DNA from: JAGQVA01 sp041391725
Lineage (GTDB): Bacteria > Bacteroidota > Bacteroidia > J057
NCBI GenBank assembly: GCA_041391725.1
Contig: JAWKNL010000012.1
Coordinates: 85,235-149,234 of the forward strand
Direction of reading: 5' to 3'
Length of the DNA stretch: 64,000 bases
Below, piece by piece: positions 1-8,777 of this stretch (the stretch's first letter is position 1; every line of letters starts with the position of its first letter). The position numbers and the translations under genes were made by a program. A model generated the notes under the pieces. It was not told the DNA's origin. It ran no database searches and worked only from the letters and a program-made list of their open reading frames with translations.

Positions 1-250
1 GGGCTTAGCGGAACCTGGACAGCCACTGACGCCAATTATTTTACCATTCCTTCCGGTACGATATTGTTTTCGCCGGAGCTGGCCTGCACCTTCTGCCAGC
101 TTATTCACTTTTGCGGAGTGATTACCACGATCCTGTACGGCCTGCACGGACGTATGCAAAAAGAAGAAATAATAATTGTATGTATTCCTGATGCCACGCA
201 CATGCTGGTATATAGCTACCAGCATTGCGGGCTTTTGAAAAAACACCTTT
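1..250 (+). other. Unresolved coding remnant at window edge
   Basis: No intact gene can be assigned. One frame, open from the left edge to about 250, starts like ordinary coding sequence (GLSGTWTATDANYF) and then becomes cysteine-rich and unconvincing. Another frame, about 32-170, contains YDIVFAGAGL followed by AYSLLRSDYHD, which recalls the N-terminal dinucleotide-binding loop of a flavoprotein such as lycopene cyclase. Neither frame continues far enough to be a gene before the next start at 262. The most likely explanation is a broken or mis-sequenced gene end. The flavoprotein reading is only a resemblance. Confidence 0.2.
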
Positions 251-261
251 AATAATCTGAT

Positions 262-635
262 ATGAAAACTTCAACCTTCTCTGTTATCTGGGCAGTTTTA
301 TACGCCGGATTCGGACTGGGGCTTCTGTTTGTCCCCGTTCAGTTTATGGCGCGCTTATGGTGTAACCCTCGACAGCCACGGAGTCCTGATGTCAAGAGTG
401 CTGGGCTCGGCCCCTTACCGCCTATGCCCTGGCGTTTATTCTCAATCGCAATATTCCCCTGACAGAAGCAGGCTGGCGAAACCTGCTACTGGCAAGCGTT
501 GTTTACAACCTGGTGGATATTCCCGCAGTATTGATGGCTACGGTCAACGGCGTGATGAATTCGCTGGGCTGGCTGCCGACGGGCCTCCACATTTTCCTGG
601 CCGCGAGCATGGGATATTTTTTATTCCGGAAATAA
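262..635 (+). pseudogene. Small multi-pass membrane protein, frameshifted
   Basis: Reading through two frameshifts gives about 123 residues with roughly four hydrophobic segments. It begins MKTSTFSVIWAVLYAGFGLG in the first frame, passes through YGVTLDSHGVLMSRVLGSA in the second (about 357-415), and ends in the third with LTEAGWRNLLLASVVYNLVD and GYFLFRK, stopping at 633-635. Each piece reads as sensible membrane protein and hydrophobicity is continuous across the joins, so one gene is more likely than three. I do not recognise the family; a small DUF4345-like integral membrane protein is possible. Whether the breaks are real or sequencing errors cannot be told from one sequence. Confidence 0.55.
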
Positions 636-709
636 AAATCGCGGCATTGTCAGCAAAATCTTAGGCATGATTCCGTAGATTGCCCTGTGGAAACCGATAA
701 TTAGCCTGC

Positions 710-1662
710 ATGACAATCACCTTAAACCAAATCGAAGAAGCACACCGGCGCATCGCGCCTTATATCCACCGCACACCCGTGCTCACCAACAGCACCCTCA
801 ACGCCATGACGGGTGCTGATTTGTATTTTAAATGCGAAAACTTTCAGAAAATAGGGCGCTTTAAAATCCGTGGCGGGATGAATGCCGCATTAAGCCTTTC
901 TCCCGAAAAACTCAAAAACGGTATCGCTACACATTCCTCCGGCAACCATGCCCAGGCCATTGCCTATGCCGCCAAAATCCTCGGCGTGAAGGCTTTTATC
1001 GTGATGCCCGAAAACTCTCCGCCGTAAAAATCAGCGCTGTGAGAGGATATGGGGCCGAAATCACTTTTTGTGCCCCCAATCAGGCGACGAGAGAAAGTAC
1101 CCTTCAACAGATTGTGGACGCTACGGGTGCGGAGTTTGTGCACCCTTACGACGACTACCGCGTGATTACCGGCCAGGCTACCTGCGCCAAAGAGCTGATC
1201 GAAGACACCAGCGGGCTGGATGTGGTCATCGCTCCTGTGGGCGGCGGCGGGTTGTTTTCGGGAACCTGCCTGAGTACGCATTATCTGCCGCCCGAAGCAG
1301 CCATTTATGCGGGAGAACCAGAAGGTGCGGCAGATGCGTATCTGAGTCTGAAAAGCGGCAAAGTGCAAAAGGCAGAATATGTAAAAACCATTGCTGACGG
1401 ACTTCTGACGACGCTGAGCGAAAGAACCTTCGGCATTATCAGTCAGTATGTCAGAGAAATCCTGCTGGTAAATGACGACGAAATCAAAGCCGCGCTCCGC
1501 CTGATATATGAGCGTATGAAAATCGTTGTGGAACTGAGTTGCGTAGTTCCCCTGGCCGCGGTACTCAAAAACCGGGAGAAGTTTGCCGGCAAAAGCGTCG
1601 GGCTGATCCTTACCGGAGGAAACGTGGATCTGGCAAAATTGGGGGAATGGTTTGGCGGATGA
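710..1662 (+). pseudogene. Serine/threonine dehydratase (PLP fold type II), single frameshift
   Basis: Read across one frameshift near 1020 this is a complete enzyme of about 317 residues of the threonine ammonia-lyase/serine racemase family, which deaminates L-Thr or L-Ser to the 2-oxo acid. Visible motifs are the PLP lysine in RFKIRG (about K52), SSGNHAQ (about 76-82), which binds the substrate carboxylate, and the phosphate-binding GGGGL loop near residue 176. No C-terminal ACT regulatory domain is present, so it resembles the short catabolic type rather than full-length biosynthetic IlvA. The break lies where NSP-AVKISAVRGYG should be continuous; restoring one C in the run at 1018-1019 repairs it. 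The usual SFK motif reads RFK here. The exact substrate is uncertain. Confidence 0.85.
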
Positions 1663-1663
1663 T

Positions 1664-2205
1664 TTAATTTTCAACCCGTAACGTCATGGATGTATAGTCA
1701 TAAGAAATGCCTTCGATTCTGAACATATCCTTTGTGGTGGCCAGTGTCTCAAAATTCATTTTTTCATAAAGCCTTTTTGCGGGGATATTATTTTCCATCA
1801 CTTCTAAATCAAGCCAACTGATTTTTGGATTGTTTTTGCAGTATTCGATCACAAATGCTAATAATTGATGGCCAATTTTTAATCCGCGAAAATTACTATC
1901 GACACCCATGCCGAGAAGCACTCTGTGTTCTGCATTTGGGTGGTTATTTGGCCGGATGTCAATATGGCCGACAATTTTGTTTTCGGATTAATAGCTATCC
2001 AGATTTTCCTCCATCCGGTTTCTCCAAACGATTTATCCAATGCGCCCCCAAATTTGGCCTTTATTTCGCCGGAGAGCGTAGATTGTTGTCTGGAAAGCGG
2101 CAGAAAAATGGGGGATCCATTGAGGCCGTTTTCGGAAATATGAATAGATAAATATTGAAAGAAATCTTCCAGTCTTTCTGTGGTCAACGCTGTGATGGAA
2201 ATCAT
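1664..2205 (-). pseudogene. GNAT-family N-acetyltransferase, frameshifted
   Basis: The gene reads from MISITALTTERLEDFFQYL at 2205 to a stop at 1664, about 180 residues once one frameshift is repaired. The C-terminal half carries the acetyl-CoA pyrophosphate-binding region GMGVDSNFRGLKIGHQLL, then YCKNNPKISWLDLEV and NIPAKRLYEKMNFE, the classic end of a GNAT fold. The frame breaks near 1973-1978 in a short T run (A run in the coding strand); one extra A restores KIVGHIDIRPNNHPNAEH. It is convergent with the dehydratase, one base away. The substrate cannot be inferred. Motif retention on both sides of the break favours a sequence error. Confidence 0.8.
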
Positions 2206-2542
2206 TTGCAGTCTGTTTTAGGGGAATGAGGTTTTTTACAAATCATATTTTGCCACGGAATGTGTCATTATCCCAATTTATGGGGTTGTTGATGATATAA
2301 TTGGAAATGCGTTCAAAAGCTGCGGCATCGCGAATGATCCGGTCGTGAAAACGCGGTTGCCACGCAAAATCAATCCCCAGGCGGTTGGCGTGTTTGGTTA
2401 CGGCCGATTTGTAACCGCCAATAATAGCCGACACCGAATTTTTCCCCTGATTTTGAAAACGTTGTTGCCCAATGGTTTTGGGTTGTTCGAATTCGATGGG
2501 GTGTTCGATTTCCGTGGGGGATTCGGGTTCGATGGGTTGTGG

Positions 2543-2587
2543 TGACGATTTTTGTGACGGTTTTTGTGACGGTTTTTGTGACGATTG
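2543..2587. repeat. 12-bp tandem repeat inside the transposase gene
   Basis: Three copies of a 12-base unit (TGACGATTTTTG once, TGACGGTTTTTG twice) and a partial fourth lie at 2543-2587. A length of 12 keeps the transposase frame open, and the repeat encodes the Gln-Lys-Pro-Ser type stretch. It directly abuts the 28-bp palindrome. Confidence 0.85.
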
Positions 2588-2614
2588 TAGAGACAACGCA
2601 TGCGTTGTCTCTAC
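2587..2614. repeat. Perfect 28-bp palindrome, REP-like, inside the transposase gene
   Basis: The 14 bases GTAGAGACAACGCA are followed at once by their exact reverse complement. Palindromes of the GTAGAGAC...GTCTCTAC type are, from memory, a common dispersed repeat in Bacteroidota and Cyanobacteria, and REP palindromes are the expected substrates of RAYT enzymes. Here the palindrome is translated in frame as part of the transposase insert (VETTHALSL). I found no second copy in the window. Confidence 0.85.
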
Positions 2615-2615
2615 G

Positions 2616-2642
2616 GATTCCGACGATTCCGACGATTCCGAC
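2616..2642. repeat. 9-bp tandem repeat next to the palindrome
   Basis: Three exact copies of GATTCCGAC lie end to end. They encode the Ser-Glu-Ser repeats of the transposase insert on the minus strand and preserve the frame. With the 12-bp repeat on the other side they bracket the palindrome. Confidence 0.85.
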
Positions 2643-3169
2643 GTGATACCGGAATTGCCGTCCCCATTCAAAATTAAAATGCCGTGTATGTGGTTTGGCA
2701 TTACCACAAATTCGCCTAATGCTATATTTTGGGCGTGATTTTTTATTTCGTGCCAAAACACATCTGCCAGAACGCCGGCATTAGACAAAACCATTTTCCC
2801 ATTTTCAATTTCGCCAAAATAATGCAGGCGGTTTTTGGTACAAATGGTGATGAAATAGGCGCCCTTCCACCGATAGTCCCAAAACGCGGCGCGGGCAGAA
2901 GGGATGCGGTATTTATTTTGAAATTTTTCGGCCATTATGCCACAATTTGTCTTAGCAAACACATCCGTGTATTCACCATTTCCGTTGGGAAGCGTTTGTT
3001 AAGGTCTAATATCCCCGGTTTCCTCCGAAATCGCAAGAATATACTTTGGGTCCGCAAGTGCGATATTGGAGGTTGCGCGCTAAAGGAGCAGATGTTATTT
3101 TTACAAGAGAAAATGTGGGATAGGCGAAGTCGGGGGAGCGGCTTGCAAATGATTATCTTCTGATACACA

Positions 3170-3887
3170 ATGATACGTGAAGAAATACGAAAACACCATC
3201 GGCAAGATCCCAGGATCACCTATCGGGGTGAAAACCCATCCCGTCTTGACAACCTTACCGATTCGGTATTTGGGATTGCGATTACTTTGTTGATTTTTAA
3301 TCTGGCAAATCCCAATTCTTTCGCAGATCTGTTGTTGTTTACCAAAACCCTTCCTGCTTTTCTGATCAGTATTTCTTTTCTGGTAGTAATCTGGAACGAA
3401 CACCTGTGGTTTTCGGAAGTGTATGGGCTGGAAGATACGTTGTTGGCAATATTAAATACACTGTTCATTGCATTGATTATTTTTTATGTGTACCCGCTAC
3501 GGTTTCTGACCCTTTTTCTGACCAATTTTTTCTTTGGGACGAATATTGAAGTAAATATTATGTTTGATGAAGTCCCAAACCTGATGATTTATTACGGGTT
3601 GGTAGCATTTGCATTGTATTTCACTATGTATCTGCTGTATGCGCGGGCTTACAAAATCCGGGAGAAACTGGCATTTAATGATTTTGAGGCTTTTTATACA
3701 TTGACACAGAAAAACGAATGGCCATCATGTTTGCGGTACGCTGTTTTCCTGTGTGATTACCGCAATGATTCAGCCGTTTTCATTTATTCTTGCATCTGTG
3801 GCCGGCGGAGTTGTTTATTGCCTTTACACCCCGGCGATTATTGTCTGGGTGCGTAATTTTGGTGAAAAGTCAAAAGAATTCAGTTGA
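3170..3887 (+). pseudogene. TMEM175/DUF1211-like membrane protein, frameshifted
   Basis: About 238 residues once a frameshift near 3716-3724 is repaired. The signature RLDNLTDSVFGIAITLLIFNL near residue 25 matches the first helix of the TMEM175 (DUF1211) family, normally R-x3-FSD followed by a hydrophobic segment; FSD reads LTD here. Members form potassium-selective channels in archaea, bacteria and lysosomes. Around six hydrophobic segments follow, and the repaired C terminus (SCVITAMIQPFSFILASVAG, ending at 3887) supplies the last two. The break sits by an A run (cagaaaaacg). Ion specificity is inferred from the family only. Confidence 0.75.
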
Positions 3888-3923
3888 TAGTTTTTGACCA
3901 ATTAATCATCCAAATATTTAACC

Positions 3924-4922
3924 ATGAATCGAATTCTGTTCTTCCTCTTGTTTTTTTGCTCCGCCGGGGTATTAATTTCTCAGCCCGCCTCCATTTGCCC
4001 TGATGCACCAGAGACCCGTGATCATAAGTATCTGAGTCGTTATGAAGGGGCCTGTATTATCGGTTATGATTTTAAGGAATTTGATGCATTCACCCTTCCT
4101 TTGGGAAAAGTTGTTCGCCCCGGAACAGAATTTAAGGCGGAAAAAGACCTGAATCTCGAAGGAAGGCTCACCCGCATTATCTACGCAGTACCCGAAAACC
4201 GTACCCCTCTGGAGGTTAAAAGAAATTATGAAACCGCCCTCAAAAATGCGGGCTATGAGATCATGTACACTTGTAGTGAAGATGGATGCAGCAACAGCAA
4301 TTACCTGGGCCTCAGTTATCTTTACCCCCTCGAAAAGCGCCTCAAAACTAAGGGCACGCTCACACAATATGCGCTGGGAGGGGCCGCCGGCCAGCAATAT
4401 ATCGCTGCTAAAGGCAATAAGGACGGCGTGGAAGTATATATTTCCCTTTATATCGCTACAAACAATGGGGTAGTCAGGGAAATCAAAGGCCGTACCGTTG
4501 TGCTTCAGGATGTCATCGAAGTTACGCCGATGGACGAAGGTCTGGTAAATGCCCAAGCCGTAGCCAAAGGGTTGGCCGAAAATGGGAAAGTTGCGCTTTA
4601 CGGCATCCTGTTTGATTTCGGAAAAGCCGAAGTCAAAGAAGAATCTCTGCCTGCTTTGCAGGAGGTGGCGGCATTTCTCAAATCCAATCCTGCCCAGAAG
4701 GTTTTTATCGTAGGTCATACCGATAATGTGGGACAGGTTGCCTCCAATCTCGATCTCTCGACCCGCAGAGCTGAAGCCGTAGTCAATGTCCTGACCGGAA
4801 GGCTGGGGGTAAATCCTGCACAACTTTCAGGTTATGGTGTAGGGCCTCTGGCTCCGGTGGCTGCCAACCTTACCGATGCGGGAAGATCCCAAAACCGGCG
4901 CGTAGAGATTGTCGCACAATAG
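3924..4922 (+). CDS. OmpA-family outer-membrane protein
   Basis: A 332-residue exported protein with a signal peptide (MNRILFFLLFFCSAGVLIS) and two parts. Residues about 25-205 form a domain I do not recognise by name; it contains two cysteine-bearing stretches (CPDAPETRDHKY, YTCSEDGCSNSNY). Residues about 220-332 are an OmpA/Pal peptidoglycan-binding domain: ILFDFGKAEV, then VFIVGHTDNVG, then LSTRRAEAVVNVL and SQNRRVEIV, including the Asp and Arg that contact diaminopimelate. It probably anchors the outer membrane to the cell wall. It appears monocistronic and intact although flanked by frameshifted genes. Confidence 0.9.
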   Translation: MNRILFFLLFFCSAGVLISQPASICPDAPETRDHKYLSRYEGACIIGYDFKEFDAFTLPLGKVVRPGTEFKAEKDLNLEGRLTRIIYAVPENRTPLEVKRNYETALKNAGYEIMYTCSEDGCSNSNYLGLSYLYPLEKRLKTKGTLTQYALGGAAGQQYIAAKGNKDGVEVYISLYIATNNGVVREIKGRTVVLQDVIEVTPMDEGLVNAQAVAKGLAENGKVALYGILFDFGKAEVKEESLPALQEVAAFLKSNPAQKVFIVGHTDNVGQVASNLDLSTRRAEAVVNVLTGRLGVNPAQLSGYGVGPLAPVAANLTDAGRSQNRRVEIVAQ

Positions 4923-4970
4923 GCAGCCCAAATACAATCATACCTCGCGCAAAGCAGCGCTTCATTTACT

Positions 4971-5577
4971 TCACTTCTGGCTGAGGTCTGCCTGTATTTT
5001 CTGTAACTCAGTGATTTGAGGGATAATGATTCTGGTGTCTTTTTTTCGCTGCCGGCTCCATGCAAGATAAAATACAGCCGCATAAAACAGCCAGGTAAAA
5101 CTTATGCCGACAGTCACAATGTTTTTATCGACTCCATCCAGAATGGCATACAGATAAAAACTGCTTAAAATCCCCAGCAGAACGGTATAAAGGCATAAAA
5201 ACGTTGGTTACCAGAAGATTATACCTGAGCCTGGACAGTTGGGTTTTGACAAATTCGGAAGGATCTCCGGCCATGGACTTTTGGATATTGGTTTGTCTGA
5301 ACCAAAAATCATCGTCTGTATTCCGATTAAAAACCAGATTCCAATTAAAGGCAAAGCAGCGATTTGATTTTTTATAAATAGCAGCACAAGGATACCTGTG
5401 AGGTAAATTGTACCCGCCAGCCAGTAAGAGATTCTGTTGTTTTTCTTTTTTAAGTTGTGCTTCGAAATGGGTGATTTGTTCAGCCATCGCCTGATCCAGT
5501 TGTAAAGGCAGCTTTTTTTGCTGCCATTGTGCGCTTAACTCGTTGAAATCCATGGTCTTTATATTTTTGTGTTCCAA
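4971..5577 (-). pseudogene. Membrane protein following an ECF sigma factor, three frameshifts
   Basis: Read through three apparent frameshifts (near 5440, 5315 and 5190) this gives about 200 residues. A soluble N terminus (MDFNELSAQWQQKKLPLQLD) is followed by hydrophobic pairs (YWLAGTIYLTGILVLLFI, LIGIWFLIGIQTMIF, LLVTNVFMPLY with GILSSFYLYAIL, and FTWLFYAAVFYLAW), ending ITELQKIQADLSQK at 4971. It begins at 5577, overlapping the end of the sigma factor gene, the usual place for an anti-sigma factor in Bacteroidota. No zinc-binding anti-sigma motif is visible, so that role is inferred from position alone. The first break lies in a T-rich run. Confidence 0.6.
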
Positions 5578-6038
5578 ATTGATTTTAATTGTGTTTTGAT
5601 TCTGTTGATTTTTACGCCTACGTGTGTGGGCGTCATTCCCAGAATTTCTGCAATTTCTTTGTAAGCATATCCTTCCAGATACAATCCGATAAGGGCTCTG
5701 TCTGTACTTTTGAGCAGGCCGATTTTTTCCAGTAATATCTCTGTCTGGCCTTTTTCCGGGGAAATTGTTTCGGGTAGTTCGGGTAAATCCCCCACTATTT
5801 CTCTTCGGCTTTTTTGTTTTAGATTGAAGTTAATGGAGGCGTTCAAAACCACCCGGTATATCCATGTTTCTATTTTCGCTTTTCCCTGAAACTGATCAAT
5901 CCCTTTCCAGATATTAATCAGCACTTCCTGATACAGGTCGTCTGTTTGTGTACGGTCATGTACCAGAATACAGCATAAGCGGTAAATCCTGTCCTTATGT
6001 TTTTCATACACGTCTTCAAACAGTCGTTGGTTTTTCAA
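5559..6038 (-). CDS. ECF RNA polymerase sigma factor
   Basis: A 159-residue sigma-70 family protein of the extracytoplasmic-function group. Region 2 spans about residues 10-70 (YEKHKDRIYRLCCILVHD, TDDLYQEVLINIWKGI), and region 4 about 105-155 has the helix-turn-helix YAYKEIAEILGMTPTHVGVK. There is no region 1.1 or 3. It is the first gene of a two-gene unit with the downstream membrane protein, overlapping it by 19 bases, which suggests coupled translation of a sigma and its regulator. Promoter targets cannot be read from this window. Confidence 0.93.
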   Translation of the reverse strand: MKNQRLFEDVYEKHKDRIYRLCCILVHDRTQTDDLYQEVLINIWKGIDQFQGKAKIETWIYRVVLNASINFNLKQKSRREIVGDLPELPETISPEKGQTEILLEKIGLLKSTDRALIGLYLEGYAYKEIAEILGMTPTHVGVKINRIKTQLKSIWNTKI

Positions 6039-6210
6039 GTTTTTATCAGTTAGACCGACCGGATACCGGGTTTATTACAAGTGTCTCATTTTTTTGGGGC
6101 ATTGCCATGGGCTTTTGCCGAAGTCCTGTATGTTTTGGCAGATATAACCCTTTCATTGGCAGAGATGGGTTTTTATCTTTTTTTGCTTTCTTCATGTTTG
6201 GAAAAAAATT

Positions 6211-7596
6211 ATGCGAAAATCTGCCATTTTTTTTCTTTTCGTTTTGTATGCAGTTGCTGCTCTTGCGGGCATACCCCGTATTTCCGGCAAAATAGAAATC
6301 TCCATCAAGGCCGGAACCATTGCCGCCCAACTCACGGTCAGCGACCTGCCGCAGACAGCAGATTATGCCATTCTCCTCAACACAGGCCTCAATATTGCCC
6401 ATTTTCGCAATGATGCAGCGGGGTTCAATTATGCATATGAGCGCGAATATGATAGCGAAAAGTTTTATGAAGCTTTTCAGTATTTTTTCCCCAACAATGA
6501 CAATACCGCGCGATTTTTGCCCGGGACTTTTTCGGTGAGTTATACCGGGCGTTTCCCCGTAAGCAATGATACTGCGCTGGCCAGCGAGTGGGGAGACTGG
6601 AAAGGGAATATCGCCTTCAACGGGTATTCGGTCAGGGCCTCCGAACAGACTTTCTGGTATCCGGTTGTGTATGACCGGGCAGGCGATCTGTTGATGGATC
6701 GGGTAACGTATGATCTGGAAATTGTGTGTGAAGATTGTCGTACGATATACCTCAATGGCACTGATCCGGTAAAAAACACCACAGGCAGATTTGTTTCGCA
6801 GGCTTCGGTAAGCCTGTTGTTGTTTGCCGGAGATTTTGATTTTACGCGCCAGGGCGATATCCTGATGATCAACTCCGACATGCAGGAAAGCCACCGGCAG
6901 TTTCTCAGCGATTGGACAGCAAAACTGATTGGCTATTACGAAGAAAAGCTGCGCACTCCTTATGGTTTTCCCGTAACGTATATCAGCACAAGTCCTGTGT
7001 CGCGCCGCAATGCGTGGATGTTTGTGACATACCCGAGTATCGTGGTGGTGGGTACAGAGGAATGGAATCTGAATACCTACTTTCAGGATGAAACTTCATA
7101 CAACTATCGAAACGGGATAGGGTTTATTGCGCATGAACTTGCACATTATTATTTTGGGACGGTATGCGTGCCCAATGGAAGCCTGCGGTGGGCTTTCCTG
7201 GAAGGAGTGACCGAATACGTTTCGCTTCAGGCTGTGCGCCACCTGATGGGGGAAGCGGCATACCGGGAAAAAGTCGAAAATTACATCCGCCAGGCGGCGC
7301 AGGAAGAAATCGTACCATTGTCACAGATACAGACTTCCGGCGAAATCACCGGGGCGTATCGCTACCAGTATTTTCCTTTGTTGCTTACGGTTCTGGAGAA
7401 CGAAAATGGAGAGGGCTGGATGTGGAACTGGCTGTTTACGGTGCTACATTCAGACATAAAAACCACCGATTATACATTTTTCAAAAACACAATGCTTTCC
7501 GCAGGAATGAGCGAATCACAGTTTGCCGGATTTGAAAAAAAATACATAACCGGTGAAAATGCTAAAGAAAAGGTATTGGAAGCGGGCAGGCCATAA
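6211..7596 (+). CDS. Exported M1-like zinc metallopeptidase
   Basis: A 461-residue protein with a signal peptide (MRKSAIFFLFVLYAVAALAG). The zinc site is H308-E-L-A-H312, with the third ligand E331 eighteen residues later (FLEGVTEYV), the spacing of family M1 gluzincins. Residues about 20-230 form an all-beta N-terminal region; residues after 330 are helical. The usual GxMEN exopeptidase motif upstream of the zinc site is not evident, so an endopeptidase or M61-like role is possible. Start ATG 6211 gives a good signal peptide. It is divergent from the sigma factor gene and apparently monocistronic. Confidence 0.82.
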   Translation: MRKSAIFFLFVLYAVAALAGIPRISGKIEISIKAGTIAAQLTVSDLPQTADYAILLNTGLNIAHFRNDAAGFNYAYEREYDSEKFYEAFQYFFPNNDNTARFLPGTFSVSYTGRFPVSNDTALASEWGDWKGNIAFNGYSVRASEQTFWYPVVYDRAGDLLMDRVTYDLEIVCEDCRTIYLNGTDPVKNTTGRFVSQASVSLLLFAGDFDFTRQGDILMINSDMQESHRQFLSDWTAKLIGYYEEKLRTPYGFPVTYISTSPVSRRNAWMFVTYPSIVVVGTEEWNLNTYFQDETSYNYRNGIGFIAHELAHYYFGTVCVPNGSLRWAFLEGVTEYVSLQAVRHLMGEAAYREKVENYIRQAAQEEIVPLSQIQTSGEITGAYRYQYFPLLLTVLENENGEGWMWNWLFTVLHSDIKTTDYTFFKNTMLSAGMSESQFAGFEKKYITGENAKEKVLEAGRP

Positions 7597-7625
7597 AAAC
7601 AGCCGTAAAACAATTCCCTGATGAT

Positions 7626-7648
7626 GTATTTCCCGAATCCGGAAATAC
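7626..7648. promoter_or_regulatory. 8-bp inverted repeat between two exported-protein genes
   Basis: GTATTTCC (7626-7633) and GGAAATAC (7641-7648) form a perfect inverted repeat with a 7-base spacer, 30 bases after the peptidase stop and 53 before the next start. There is no T run, so it may be an operator or a weak hairpin rather than an intrinsic terminator. Confidence 0.35.
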
Positions 7649-7700
7649 TGTATATTCACATTGAAAATGCGGGAAAAATGATTTCTGTAAACATTACTTT

Positions 7701-8735
7701 ATGAAATCCGGGACACTGCTGTTATTGGTTGCACTTGTGGTCGTTTATTTTCCGGCCCAGGCTCAAAATCCGGCCCTCGCTCAAAATCCGGCAGAGTGGT
7801 TGTTGTTTCTCACCGGCAAGGCCAAAAATCACCCTGATATGCGCGCTTTTTACGCATTTGCCGATATGGATACTTCCAGTCGGTTTGTCCATTCGTCCAG
7901 AAAATTTCCCGGCCTTGTACTGGCTTTTGATGCGGCGACCGGTTATACGACGGTTCAGCAGGCCAGCATTGGGAAAGAATATTCGGGTGAATTGCCTTTC
8001 GGGTTTAGCCGCGACTGGTCTGCGGCTCAGGCGGAAGCAGCCATTGGGCCGAGTCTGGCCACAAGCCCAGGGTATCTCGCACCGGTGGTTCAGCATCTTG
8101 CCGTCAAAGGTGGACTGGCCATTCTGCTCAATTTCGAAAATGACCGCCTGCGCAATATCTATTCTCTCGGTGCTGCAATGGAAATGCAGACTCTTACAGG
8201 ATTACAATCTGCACGGTTTGTACTTGCTGGCCAGGAATGTCTCGCAGGCGACTGCACAGAAGGTTTTTCGGTGAGACGAAGAAAATCCCAGGTGTTTGCC
8301 GGAAACTTTGAAGAGGGGCTGGCACATGGCTACGGCCAGGTTTTTTATGACAGTGGCAATTTTTTTCATGGTTCCCATGCTGCCAATGCACGCACTTCGG
8401 GCGTATATTTTTTTGCCGATGGCAACCGGTTTTCCGGTACTTATGATGAAGAAGGTCATGCCGTGCGCGGCACACTGACCTACAAAAGTGGGACAAAATT
8501 TGAAGGGTTGATTGAAAACGGCAAAATCAAAGAAGGGAAAATGACTTATTCCTCAGGGGTTTCTTATTCCGGAACTTTTAAAGAAAATGGTAACTACCTT
8601 TCCGGCTCATACTATGACCCCAAAGGGGGTACGTTTTTCGGCACATTCTCCGACACCAACAAACCCCTCAACGGTACTTTCAAAGATAATACCGGCAAAA
8701 CCTATTCCATAGAAAACGGAATGGCAAAACACTGA
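7701..8735 (+). CDS. Exported MORN-repeat protein
   Basis: A 344-residue protein with a signal peptide ending near QAQ. Residues about 20-195 are an undefined N-terminal region with one cysteine pair (GQECLAGDC). From about 200 to the end there are MORN-type repeats of the form YxxGxxFxGxF: VFAGNFEEGLAHGYGQ, NRFSGTYDEEGHAVRG, TKFEGLIENGKIKEG, VSYSGTFKENGNYLSG and TFFGTFSDTNKPLNG. Such repeats build an extended beta-hairpin platform, but nothing shows a partner or enzyme. A 10-residue duplication near the mature N terminus (AQNPALAQNPA) is visible. Its role is unknown; periplasm or cell surface is expected. Confidence 0.8.
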   Translation: MKSGTLLLLVALVVVYFPAQAQNPALAQNPAEWLLFLTGKAKNHPDMRAFYAFADMDTSSRFVHSSRKFPGLVLAFDAATGYTTVQQASIGKEYSGELPFGFSRDWSAAQAEAAIGPSLATSPGYLAPVVQHLAVKGGLAILLNFENDRLRNIYSLGAAMEMQTLTGLQSARFVLAGQECLAGDCTEGFSVRRRKSQVFAGNFEEGLAHGYGQVFYDSGNFFHGSHAANARTSGVYFFADGNRFSGTYDEEGHAVRGTLTYKSGTKFEGLIENGKIKEGKMTYSSGVSYSGTFKENGNYLSGSYYDPKGGTFFGTFSDTNKPLNGTFKDNTGKTYSIENGMAKH

Positions 8736-8777
8736 AGATGCGGAACCTGGGCCGGTGGTGCAACGCTATAAAGGGCG

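Larger units (their letters stand above)
2243..2935 (-). mobile_element. REP-associated tyrosine transposase (RAYT, Y1/HUH)
   Basis: This is a 230-residue protein of the IS200-like Y1 transposase superfamily, REP-associated branch. WDYRWKGAYFITICTKNR near the N terminus and PNHIHGIL (the HUH metal-binding pair) are diagnostic, and the candidate catalytic tyrosine lies in IIGGYKSAVTK. Such enzymes nick and rejoin single-stranded DNA at palindromic REP sequences; most are single domesticated genes rather than parts of insertion sequences. ATG 2935 is preferred over an upstream GTG at 2962. Between the HUH and tyrosine motifs sits a low-complexity insert rich in Ser, Gln, Pro and Glu, encoded by tandem repeats and a perfect 28-bp palindrome. 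The reading frame is intact. Confidence 0.88.

Noticed and set aside
3972..4823. 283-residue open frame antisense to the OmpA gene
   Set aside because: The plus-strand OmpA protein is full length with motifs; the antisense protein has none.
4832..5083. 83-residue minus-strand frame between the OmpA and anti-sigma-like genes
   Set aside because: It overlaps the OmpA C terminus; the genuine end of the anti-sigma-like gene occupies 4971 onward in another frame.
6046..6894. 282-residue minus-strand frame opposite the exported peptidase
   Set aside because: It overlaps a gene with a complete signal peptide and zinc motif; the antisense translation is not protein-like.
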